Below, in pieces: positions 1 through 6,073 of a stretch of DNA of 7,648 nt. The notes below the pieces were generated by a model that ran no database searches, was not told where the DNA came from, and was given only the letters and a program-made list of their open reading frames with translations. The DNA is taken from contig ONVG01000068.1 of the NCBI GenBank assembly GCA_900321195.1, positions 1 to 7,648 of the forward strand. Reading direction: 5' to 3'. The translations under genes and the position numbers were made by a program. Each line of letters opens with the position of its first letter. Position 1 is the first letter of the stretch. This stretch comes from an uncultured Eubacteriales bacterium (GTDB lineage Bacteria; Bacillota; Clostridia; Oscillospirales; Acutalibacteraceae).

Positions 1-546
1 ATTGCCTATCTGATACTTATATCTGTATGTACCATTATTTATTGACTTTATTATTTCTTCCCAGCTGTCTGTTATCTCCTTGACAACAAGCTCTTTATCG
101 GAGAGCATTTGTGAAGGCTGTGAAGCATTTGCTTTCAGCCTTTCTATTTCTGCCCTTAATGATGTGATAATTTTATCCTTTTCCTGATCTTTATTTGTAA
201 GCCATTTAATTTCATTTGTAAGCTCTTGATTTTTATTGGTAAGCAATTTGATTTTATTTGTAAGCCATTGATTTTTGTTTGTAAGCTCTTTACTTTTATT
301 TGTAATATCTTGGTTTTTGTTTACAAGCTCTTGATTTTTGTCCGTAAGCTCCTGTATCTGTTTTGACTGCGTGATGTTTTCAGAAGATATTTTTTTCACA
401 TTCTTATTCAAAACAGAATTTTTATTTTTTAGTTCTTCTATCTCTTTTTTGAATTTTTTTACATCTATCTCAGGCACATACTTCCGAAGTATATCATGCT
501 TTTCTTTTTCGGTAAGCTCACATATTGTATAGATTGTGCGCTGCAT
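1..546 (-). CDS. Partial coiled-coil protein of unknown function (3' end outside window), possible DUF6273-type C-terminal domain
   Basis: The frame is open from ATG at 546 to the window edge, giving 182 codons with no stop, so the C-terminus is missing. An AAGGAGG ribosome binding site lies 6 nt upstream of the ATG. Residues 1-28 are a short charged N-terminal segment starting MQRTIYTICELTEKEKHDIL. Residues 29-137 follow one heptad register without a break. The a positions are V29, I36, N43, V50, N57, I64, N71, N78, S85, N92, I99, N106, I113, D120, I127 and I134. The d positions are mostly Leu: F32, L39, L46, I53, then L67 to L116 every seven residues, L130 and L137. Asn at many a positions suggests a parallel homodimer or trimer (inference). 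No signal peptide or membrane segment is visible, so it is probably cytoplasmic. Residues 159-182, with SWEEIIKSINNGTYRYKY, resemble the start of DUF6273 domains as I remember them. It lies 81 bp downstream of dut on the same strand. The function is unknown. Confidence 0.85.
   Translation of the reverse strand, partial: MQRTIYTICELTEKEKHDILRKYVPEIDVKKFKKEIEELKNKNSVLNKNVKKISSENITQSKQIQELTDKNQELVNKNQDITNKSKELTNKNQWLTNKIKLLTNKNQELTNEIKWLTNKDQEKDKIITSLRAEIERLKANASQPSQMLSDKELVVKEITDSWEEIIKSINNGTYRYKYQIGN
181..348 (-). repeat. Eight tandem 21-bp repeats encoding LTNKNQE-type heptads
   Basis: Residues 67-122 of the coiled-coil gene are eight consecutive heptads: LTDKNQE, LVNKNQD, ITNKSKE, LTNKNQW, LTNKIKL, LTNKNQE, LTNEIKW and LTNKDQE. 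The DNA units are close copies of one 21-bp unit. Within 202-285 there is a 42-bp super-unit present twice (residues 88-101 and 102-115), in which Asn and Ile alternate at the a position. This points to growth by tandem duplication, and copy number may vary between strains (inference). Confidence 0.85.
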
Positions 547-552
547 ATTTTT

Positions 553-559
553 CCTCCTT
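553..559 (-). promoter_or_regulatory. Ribosome binding site of the coiled-coil gene
   Basis: On the minus strand this reads AAGGAGG, a near-perfect Shine-Dalgarno sequence, 6 nt from the ATG at 546. It is the main evidence that the edge-truncated frame is a real gene and that 546 is its start. Confidence 0.85.
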
Positions 560-627
560 GTTTTTGTCACACTTAACAGCAAGCAGTATCTTTAAAATAT
601 CAATAACTGCATTAATTATTTATCGTA

Positions 628-1074
628 TTACCCTTTTCCCGTTGAGCCAAAGCCGCCTGCACCTCTTGATGTATCACCAAGCTCGGAAACCTCGATAAAT
701 CCCGCACACGCTACGGGCATTATTACCATCTGCGCTATACGTTCATTAGGCTGTATAGTGTAAGGCTCGCTCGATACGTTGCAAAGTCCTACACAGACTT
801 CTCCTCTGTAATCACTGTCAACAACGCCTACGCTGTTTGAAAGCGTTATTCCGTGTTTTACGCCAAGTCCGCTCCTTGCAAACAGAAAAGCCGCAAGCTC
901 ATTGCTTTCAAGCTCTATTGCGATACCTGTCGGTATCTTAACAAGCTGTCCCGGAGCTATCGTTACAGGCTCGTTTATGCAGGCGTAAAGGTCTGCTCCT
1001 GCAGAACCCTCTGTAGCGCGTTTCGGCAGTACTGCATTATCGTTCAATCTTTTTACTTTTACCTGAGTTTTCAT
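628..1074 (-). CDS. dut: dUTP diphosphatase (deoxyuridine 5'-triphosphate nucleotidohydrolase)
   Basis: Hydrolyses dUTP to dUMP and pyrophosphate in the cytoplasm, keeping uracil out of DNA and supplying dUMP for dTMP synthesis. At 148 residues it has the normal length of the homotrimeric dUTPase family, and all five family motifs are visible. Motif 1 is at about 20-31 (ATEGSAGADLYA). Motif 2 is at 66-72 (ARSGLGV). Motif 3 is at 80-91, with D86 the expected catalytic base and Y89 the expected uracil-recognition tyrosine. Motif 4 is at 109-115 (PNERIAQ). Motif 5 is the glycine-rich C-terminal arm at 137-146 (RGAGGFGSTG), which closes over the nucleotide. No key residue appears to be missing. 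The start is supported by AGAGGAG 6 nt upstream. It follows the U32 gene by 67 bp and precedes the coiled-coil gene by 81 bp, all on the same strand, so it is probably part of an operon. Confidence 0.97.
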   Translation of the reverse strand: MKTQVKVKRLNDNAVLPKRATEGSAGADLYACINEPVTIAPGQLVKIPTGIAIELESNELAAFLFARSGLGVKHGITLSNSVGVVDSDYRGEVCVGLCNVSSEPYTIQPNERIAQMVIMPVACAGFIEVSELGDTSRGAGGFGSTGKG

Positions 1075-1080
1075 TGTGAT

Positions 1081-1087
1081 CTCCTCT
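1081..1087 (-). promoter_or_regulatory. Ribosome binding site of dut
   Basis: The minus strand reads AGAGGAG, 6 nt from the ATG at 1074, which fixes the dut start. Confidence 0.8.
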
Positions 1088-1121
1088 TTCTTATTTCAAC
1101 ATTTTCAACCGGTTTTAACAC

Positions 1122-1149
1122 ATAATATCCAACATGTCCAACTATTCAA
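1122..1149 (-). promoter_or_regulatory. Possible weak internal promoter upstream of dut
   Basis: On the minus strand TTGAAT (1144-1149) and TATTAT (1122-1127) are separated by 16 bp and overlap the stop codon of the U32 gene. The -35 matches 4 of 6 and the -10 matches 5 of 6 consensus bases. In AT-rich DNA such pairs arise by chance, so this is only a candidate for separate dut expression. Confidence 0.25.
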
Positions 1150-3187
1150 CACCGCGGTAGTATAATCCGCGTGTAAATGCGGTATTTCCGCTTTTTCCGC
1201 TGTTGAAAACTCTTAAATTTTCCCCAATTTCAACCAAGTTTTCAACACTGAACCTTAAAACTTCAAAATCTATTCCGGATAATTCACGTTTTCTGTCTGA
1301 CATTATCAGCGGTACAGAGTTGAGTATTTCTGTACAAGCGCCGTATCTGTGCATGGGAAATTCAATACCCTTTCTGTCACGAAGCACCATTTCACCGCTT
1401 TTTGAATTGTCGGCAGGACAGTTTCTTGTGAGCATAAGCGGCAGTCTTCCGCCGGTGATTATACCTATCGGTATCCTTCCGCCTATCATGGCTATCTGCT
1501 CAAGCTTTAATTCAAACGAAAGCTCTATATCAAGCAGTCCGTTCTTCTCTGCCCATTCGACAGACTTGGTATTTGTTATATTCAGACCGAAACCCCCGTG
1601 TATATCCATGTCAAGCTCCTTTGCAAGCTCGACTGCGCCAAGATTTGACGCAAGCACTTCATTTATCCCAAGTGAGCGGATATGTATGAGCCTGTCATAT
1701 ATTTTCCGCTCGATACCGAACATGCCTCTCGGTATCTCTACGGCAACAGCAAAGCCTCTGTCAAGAAGTGAGTTGTACTCGCTGTCTTTAAGGTCTATCG
1801 GTACATATATAAGCTCGCTGTCAAGAAATTCATCGGGAACTTCTCCATTTGTGAACCTTGCGCGGAAATATTTCGGCAAGGTCTTTTTGCGTGTTGACGT
1901 TTCGGGATAGGTTATACTGTCAAAGGTGACTGCATCCCTTTGTGTACGCATCTGCATGAGCTTGTCGAGTGCATCGCGTCTCATTGAATTGAGCGCAAGC
2001 GCAGGCATCGACATATCGTTGTCTATGTCTGCTTTAAAGCTTTCAAGAAAGAACGGTGTGCCGCCTGTCTTTTGTATATAGCTCCTGCATTTTTCTTCAT
2101 TGAGCGCTACCTTCAAAGCCTTTTCCGGCACAGCTCCGCTTACAGCAACGCTCCTGTTCTCATTGTCGGTAACTGTAAGAGTGCTTTGTCTGCCGCTGTG
2201 TATATCAAGGACTGCATTTATCGGTATGCTCTGCCTTTCATCCTTATACATTGAATGTACTGATGAATATATCTTGTTTGTCGCAGACGTTACATTCTCC
2301 TTTGAGCGTATGCCAAACATATCAGCGCCAAGCTTTCCCGTGAAATAGCCGTCAGTAAAGCCCGAACGTGAAAATACAGCTTCAAGCTTTTCCGAAAGGT
2401 CAGCATCCACTCTGCCTGTATCAAGGCTCTGTCTGCATGCAGCGACCGATACGGCTGTATATTCCGGACGCTTCATTCTTCCCTCTATCTTAGCTGAGGT
2501 TATGCCCATATCCTGCAATTCCCGCAGGTGTGATATAACCGAGCAGTCTTTAAGGCTGAGGTCGTGTCCGGTGCCGCCGCTTACGGAAAACGGCAGTCTG
2601 CACGGCTGGGCGCATGCGCCCCTGTTTCCGCTCCTTGACCCTAACATTGCGCTGAAATAGCACTGTCCCGAAACGCTCATGCACAAAGCGCCGTGTACAA
2701 AAACCTCAAGCTCTATCGGACTTTCCTTTGCTATCTCTGCTATCTCATCACGGCTCAGCTCTCTTGAAAGAACAACTCTTTTAAAGCCCATTTTACTTAG
2801 CAGCTCGACGCCCTTAGGAGTATGCACAGACATCTGTGTAGACGCATGTATCCTCATATCAGGCGCAGCTTCCCTTACAAGAGAAATAAGTCCGATATCC
2901 TGCATTATAAGCGCATCTACCGGTATGCTGCATGCATACTCGATTATCTCCATAGCTCTTTTCAGCTCATTGTCGAACATAAGTATATTACATGCAAGAT
3001 AGACCTTTACTCCTCTTGCATGGCAATATTCAACTGCCTGTCTTAACTGCTCCCTGTCAAAATTCTGAGCAGATGCTCTTGCGCTCAGGCTCCATGCGCC
3101 GAGATACACCGCATCTGCTCCGCACCTTACAGCAGGCATTATAGATTCAGGTCCGCCCGCAGGCGCAAGTATTTCCATTCTGTTCAT
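1142..3187 (-). CDS. Peptidase U32 family protein, RlhA-like (probable 23S rRNA cytidine hydroxylation factor)
   Basis: A 681-residue protein starting MNRMEILAPAGG, the typical N-terminus of the U32 family. The U32 signature lies at about 160-196 (ELEVFVHGALCMSVSGQC, then RGACAQPCR). It contains C169, C176, C192 and C196, four conserved cysteines that probably hold an iron-sulfur cluster (inference). The N-terminal half (about 5-300) is the TIM-barrel-like U32 domain, with SAKIEGRMKRPEY at 231-243. The middle region fits DUF3656. The length and order match E. coli RlhA (about 650 residues, needed for 5-hydroxycytidine at 23S position 2501) better than the shorter tRNA factor TrhP (about 450). 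Many databases call such proteins peptidase or collagenase, but no protease motif is visible. The start at 3187 has a weak GGTGGT SD and a good promoter upstream. The frame ends in TAG, 67 bp before dut. RNA hydroxylation is an assignment by family, not by direct evidence. Confidence 0.88.
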   Translation of the reverse strand: MNRMEILAPAGGPESIMPAVRCGADAVYLGAWSLSARASAQNFDREQLRQAVEYCHARGVKVYLACNILMFDNELKRAMEIIEYACSIPVDALIMQDIGLISLVREAAPDMRIHASTQMSVHTPKGVELLSKMGFKRVVLSRELSRDEIAEIAKESPIELEVFVHGALCMSVSGQCYFSAMLGSRSGNRGACAQPCRLPFSVSGGTGHDLSLKDCSVISHLRELQDMGITSAKIEGRMKRPEYTAVSVAACRQSLDTGRVDADLSEKLEAVFSRSGFTDGYFTGKLGADMFGIRSKENVTSATNKIYSSVHSMYKDERQSIPINAVLDIHSGRQSTLTVTDNENRSVAVSGAVPEKALKVALNEEKCRSYIQKTGGTPFFLESFKADIDNDMSMPALALNSMRRDALDKLMQMRTQRDAVTFDSITYPETSTRKKTLPKYFRARFTNGEVPDEFLDSELIYVPIDLKDSEYNSLLDRGFAVAVEIPRGMFGIERKIYDRLIHIRSLGINEVLASNLGAVELAKELDMDIHGGFGLNITNTKSVEWAEKNGLLDIELSFELKLEQIAMIGGRIPIGIITGGRLPLMLTRNCPADNSKSGEMVLRDRKGIEFPMHRYGACTEILNSVPLIMSDRKRELSGIDFEVLRFSVENLVEIGENLRVFNSGKSGNTAFTRGLYYRGVE
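1201..1247. repeat. 11-bp perfect inverted repeat within the 3' end of the U32 gene
   Basis: TGTTGAAAACT at 1201-1211 is the exact reverse complement of AGTTTTCAACA at 1237-1247, with 25 bp between. It lies inside coding sequence (residues about 647-662 of the U32 protein) and has no U-tract, so it is not an intrinsic terminator. It may be chance, since the codons for VEN and VFN create the motif. Confidence 0.4.
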
Positions 3188-3237
3188 TTGACCACCACTT
3201 TACATAATAATTAAAATAAGCTTTACACTTTGAGATA

Positions 3238-3266
3238 ATTATATAACATTTCATATATTTTTTAAA
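3238..3266 (-). promoter_or_regulatory. Promoter of the U32-dut cluster
   Basis: On the minus strand TTTAAA (3261-3266) and a perfect TATAAT (3238-3243) are separated by exactly 17 bp. Transcription would start near 3231, leaving a leader of about 43 nt before the U32 ATG at 3187. The -35 matches consensus at 4 of 6 positions. Confidence 0.6.
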
Positions 3267-3423
3267 GCACAAATAATAATTTGAGCGACTTTATTTTTAT
3301 CATCTTTTTCATTACAGCACAATAAAATTCATATTTTTATACATCATTTGCCAAATTAAACAATTATCAGACTTGTTTTTCCACCATATATGATAAACTT
3401 ATCGAAAATATTCTAAATTGTAG

Positions 3424-3452
3424 TTGAAAAATACGAGTGAATGATTTATAAT
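3424..3452 (+). promoter_or_regulatory. Promoter of glgP (sigma-A type)
   Basis: TTGAAA at 3424-3429 and a perfect TATAAT at 3447-3452 are separated by the ideal 17 bp. The start site is expected near 3459, giving a leader of about 48 nt before ATG 3508. The GATAA-AC-TTATC palindrome ends 20 bp upstream of the -35 box and could be a regulator site, though nothing identifies the regulator. Confidence 0.8.
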
Positions 3453-3492
3453 AGGTTTTGAATTGTTTATAAATTCATTTCCGCAATTAAAA

Positions 3493-3500
3493 GAGAGGGG
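3493..3500 (+). promoter_or_regulatory. Ribosome binding site deciding the glgP start
   Basis: GAGAGGGG lies 7 nt before the ATG at 3508 but only 1 nt before the in-frame ATG at 3502. It also lies inside any reading from the upstream in-frame TTG at 3463. Spacing therefore favours 3508, giving a protein that begins MSKSKLTPSEAREL. Confidence 0.8.
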
Positions 3501-3507
3501 TATGTTT

Positions 3508-5916
3508 ATGTCAAAATCAAAGCTGACACCAAGTGAGGCAAGAGAGCTTATAGTTGCCAAGCTTTCTCACAACTTCGGTGTCACACCTTCCGATGCTACA
3601 GACGAACACTATTATAAGGCTGTAGCTTTGGTAATAAGAGATATTATGCGCTTGCAGCATAAGAAATTCGTTTCTTCGACCATCAAAAACCAGTCAAAGA
3701 CAGTTTACTATCTTTGCATGGAGTTCCTCATGGGCCGTTCTTTAAAGAACAACCTTTATAATCTCGGTCTTGAAGAAACAATGGCTCAGGCTCTTCAGAG
3801 TCTTGATATCAAAATAGACAATATCTATGAGTGCGAGCCTGATGCAGGTCTCGGAAACGGCGGTCTCGGCAGACTTGCTGCCTGCTTCCTCGACGGTCTT
3901 GCAACTCAGAACTATTCCGCTATGGGCTATTCACTCAGATATGAATACGGTATTTTCAGACAGAAGTTAGTTGACGGCTGGCAGACTGAGCTTCCTGATT
4001 TCTGGCTTCCCGGCGGCTCCGTATGGCTCCAGCCGCATCCCGAAAAATCCATTCCGATATACTTTGACGGTCACATCAAAGAGTCATGGGACGGCGAACA
4101 TCATTCTATCGAGCTTGAAAATACCACAAAGGTAATAGCAACTCCTTATGATATGCTCGTACCCGGCGACGGCGGCGAGGGTGTCAGCAGACTTCGTCTT
4201 TGGGCGGCTACATCAGACAACTTCGATATGAAGCTCTTCAATGCAGGCGACTATGTACGCGCTATGGAGCAGAAGGCTATGGCCGAAAGCATAACAAGAG
4301 TACTTTATCCTGAGGATAACCACTCAGAAGGAAAGAGTCTCAGACTCAGCCAGCAGTACTTCCTTGTTTCGGCAACTATTCAGGATATCATCCAGCGTCA
4401 CCTCAGAACATACAACACACTTGATAATCTTCCTGATGTCGTTGCTATCCACCTTAACGATACTCACCCCGTACTTGCTATTCCTGAGCTTATGAGAATA
4501 ATGCTTGATGAATGCGGCTATGACTGGGATCAGTCATGGGATATCGTTACAAGAACTATTGCCTACACTAACCATACTGTAATGAGCGAGGCTCTCGAAT
4601 GCTGGCAGGTAGACCTGTTCAGAAGAAGACTTCCCCGTATATTCCAGATAGTTGAAGAGATAAACAGACGCTTCTGCGACAAGATGATGCAGGCAGGCGT
4701 TGATATAGGCAAGATAGGCAGAATGGCTGTTGTCAATGACGGTATCGTAAAGATGGCTAACCTTGCAGTTATCGCAAGCCATTCAGTAAACGGCGTTTCA
4801 AAGCTCCACAGCGAGATACTCAAGGACTCTGTATTCCATGATTTCTATACGGTAACGCCCGAAAAGTTCAAGAACGTTACAAACGGTATCGCTCACAGAC
4901 GCTGGCTCAACCAGTCCAACCCCGGTCTTGCAAATCTTATAACCGAGCTTATCGGCGACCAGTTCATCAAGGATGCAAATGCTCTTGAGGGTCTTATGGC
5001 TTACAAGAACGACACAGCCGTACTCGAAAAGCTTGCCGCTATCAAAAAGGAAAACAAGATGCGTATGGCTAAGTACATCAAGGCTAACAACGGCATCGTT
5101 GTTGATACAGACTCTATCTTTGATGTACAGGTAAAGCGTCTGCATGAGTACAAGCGTCAGCTTCTCAACGCTCTCCATATATACAGCACTTATCAGTGGC
5201 TCAGAGATAACCCGAATGCAGAATATCAGCCAAAGACATACATCTTCGGCGCAAAGGCAGCTCCGGGCTACGGATTTGCAAAGAAAATAATACAGTTCAT
5301 CGTTGCTCTTGCAAACAAGATAAACAATGACCCGCGTGTAAACAAGCGTCTTAAAGTCGTATATCTTGAGGACTACCGCGTATCTGTCGCAGAAAAGCTC
5401 ATTCCTGCCGCTGAGATAAGCGAGCAGATATCTCTTGCAGGCACAGAGGCTTCCGGTACAAGCAACATGAAGTTTATGATAAACGGCGCTATCACACTCG
5501 GTACTCTTGACGGCGCAAACGTTGAGATACACGAGGTAGTAGGTGATGACAACGCTCTCATCTTCGGTATGACAACACCGGAAGTAAGTCAGCTTATCAA
5601 GCAGGGCTACAACCCGTCTGTTCCTTACAACAACAACCACATAATCAAGAGCGCTGTTGACGGCATACGTTCAGAATTCGGCTACAACTTTGATGATATC
5701 TATGTTTCACTTTCAACAAGAGATCCTTACATGGTTCTTGCCGACTTCGCAGACTATTCTACGATACAGCAGAAGGCTTCACAGCTTTATCTTGATACTA
5801 TCAACTGGAACAAAATGTCACTTGTAAACATTGCAAAGGCTGGCTGCTTTGCTGCTGACCGTTCTATACGTGATTACGAGGAGACTATCTGGGGCGGAAA
5901 ACCCGTTATCCTTTAA
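3508..5916 (+). CDS. glgP: Glycogen/alpha-glucan phosphorylase
   Basis: Cleaves alpha-1,4-glucan ends with phosphate to give glucose 1-phosphate, mobilising stored glycogen or maltodextrin in the cytoplasm. From the chosen start it has 802 residues, normal for bacterial GT35 enzymes. Visible motifs are GNGGLGR at 116-122, HLNDTHP at 315-321, TNHTVMSEALE at 354-364 with the active-site His at 356, and VKRLHEYKRQ at 542-551, where R544 and K549 are the expected phosphate contacts. EASGTSNMKFMINGA lies at 648-662, with K655 the pyridoxal-phosphate lysine. The sequence from there to GTLDGANVEI is the classic family signature. The N-terminus is too short to carry the phosphorylated-serine segment of animal enzymes. 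No other glycogen gene adjoins it. It has its own promoter and terminator, so it is probably a single-gene transcript. An upstream in-frame TTG at 3463 is rejected as start because it lies only a few bases past the predicted transcription start. Confidence 0.97.
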   Translation: MSKSKLTPSEARELIVAKLSHNFGVTPSDATDEHYYKAVALVIRDIMRLQHKKFVSSTIKNQSKTVYYLCMEFLMGRSLKNNLYNLGLEETMAQALQSLDIKIDNIYECEPDAGLGNGGLGRLAACFLDGLATQNYSAMGYSLRYEYGIFRQKLVDGWQTELPDFWLPGGSVWLQPHPEKSIPIYFDGHIKESWDGEHHSIELENTTKVIATPYDMLVPGDGGEGVSRLRLWAATSDNFDMKLFNAGDYVRAMEQKAMAESITRVLYPEDNHSEGKSLRLSQQYFLVSATIQDIIQRHLRTYNTLDNLPDVVAIHLNDTHPVLAIPELMRIMLDECGYDWDQSWDIVTRTIAYTNHTVMSEALECWQVDLFRRRLPRIFQIVEEINRRFCDKMMQAGVDIGKIGRMAVVNDGIVKMANLAVIASHSVNGVSKLHSEILKDSVFHDFYTVTPEKFKNVTNGIAHRRWLNQSNPGLANLITELIGDQFIKDANALEGLMAYKNDTAVLEKLAAIKKENKMRMAKYIKANNGIVVDTDSIFDVQVKRLHEYKRQLLNALHIYSTYQWLRDNPNAEYQPKTYIFGAKAAPGYGFAKKIIQFIVALANKINNDPRVNKRLKVVYLEDYRVSVAEKLIPAAEISEQISLAGTEASGTSNMKFMINGAITLGTLDGANVEIHEVVGDDNALIFGMTTPEVSQLIKQGYNPSVPYNNNHIIKSAVDGIRSEFGYNFDDIYVSLSTRDPYMVLADFADYSTIQQKASQLYLDTINWNKMSLVNIAKAGCFAADRSIRDYEETIWGGKPVIL

Positions 5917-5935
5917 TAAAGTTTCTTAATATATC

Positions 5936-5971
5936 AAATACTCACGCTGTTTCCGGCGTGAGTATTTTTTT
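5936..5971 (+). terminator. Intrinsic terminator of glgP
   Basis: A 12-bp perfect stem (AAATACTCACGC at 5936-5947 with GCGTGAGTATTT at 5956-5967) has an 8-nt loop and runs into a seven-T tract at 5965-5971. It starts 20 bp after the glgP stop codon. The opposite strand has only a short T-run, so it mainly serves the plus strand. Confidence 0.9.
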
Positions 5972-6019
5972 GCATGTTAATTTGTCTTTACGGGTACAGT
6001 AATATCACTTACACAATAA

Positions 6020-6061
6020 AAAGACGGCGCAGTACCTTTATGAGATACTGCGCCTGTCTTT
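6020..6061 (-). terminator. Intrinsic terminator of the repeat-protein gene
   Basis: GGCGCAGTA (6026-6034) pairs with TACTGCGCC (6046-6054) around an 11-nt loop. With T6055 bulged out, AAAGAC (6020-6025) pairs with GTCTTT (6056-6061). Read on the minus strand the stem is followed by a U-rich stretch (GTCTTTTTATT), and it lies just past the stop codon of the minus-strand gene. Confidence 0.8.
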
Positions 6062-6073
6062 ATTCAGCCGTTA

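Larger units (their letters stand above)
3188..3507. other. Divergent AT-rich intergenic region
   Basis: About 320 bp separate the divergent U32 and glgP starts. The region carries one promoter for each direction near its ends. In between (about 3267-3423) I see only AT-rich sequence with two short inverted repeats: ATTTG-C-CAAAT at 3346-3356 and GATAA-AC-TTATC at 3392-3403. I see no RNA gene, riboswitch or small coding region with a ribosome binding site. Confidence 0.7.

Noticed and set aside
338..532. 64-codon plus-strand Phe/Ser-rich frame
   Set aside because: It is the antisense of the A-rich coiled-coil gene. The minus frame has a near-perfect ribosome binding site and heptad structure, while this frame is low-complexity.
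547..627. Terminator or separate promoter between dut and the coiled-coil gene
   Set aside because: I found no GC-rich stem with a U-tract, and no -35/-10 pair better than chance, so read-through from dut is the simpler view.
853..1125. 90-codon plus-strand frame over dut
   Set aside because: It overlaps a dUTPase with all five motifs and has no supporting start signal.
1101..1250. TTTTCAACA copies as DnaA boxes
   Set aside because: They differ from TTATCCACA at two positions, sit in and next to the U32 gene, and no dnaA or dnaN gene or AT-rich unwinding region adjoins them.
1203..1910. 235-codon open frame antisense to the U32 gene
   Set aside because: The product is Ser/Ile/Pro-rich with no recognisable domain and mirrors the codon use of the U32 gene on the other strand.
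3463..3507. Upstream TTG start extending glgP by 15 codons
   Set aside because: The predicted transcription start is near 3459, and the strong SD at 3493-3500 lies inside this extension, correctly spaced for ATG 3508.
4798..5640. 280-codon open frame antisense to glgP
   Set aside because: It lies wholly within a gene with clear family motifs, has no ribosome binding site that I can see, and its product has a biased, domain-free composition. It is a codon-use shadow.
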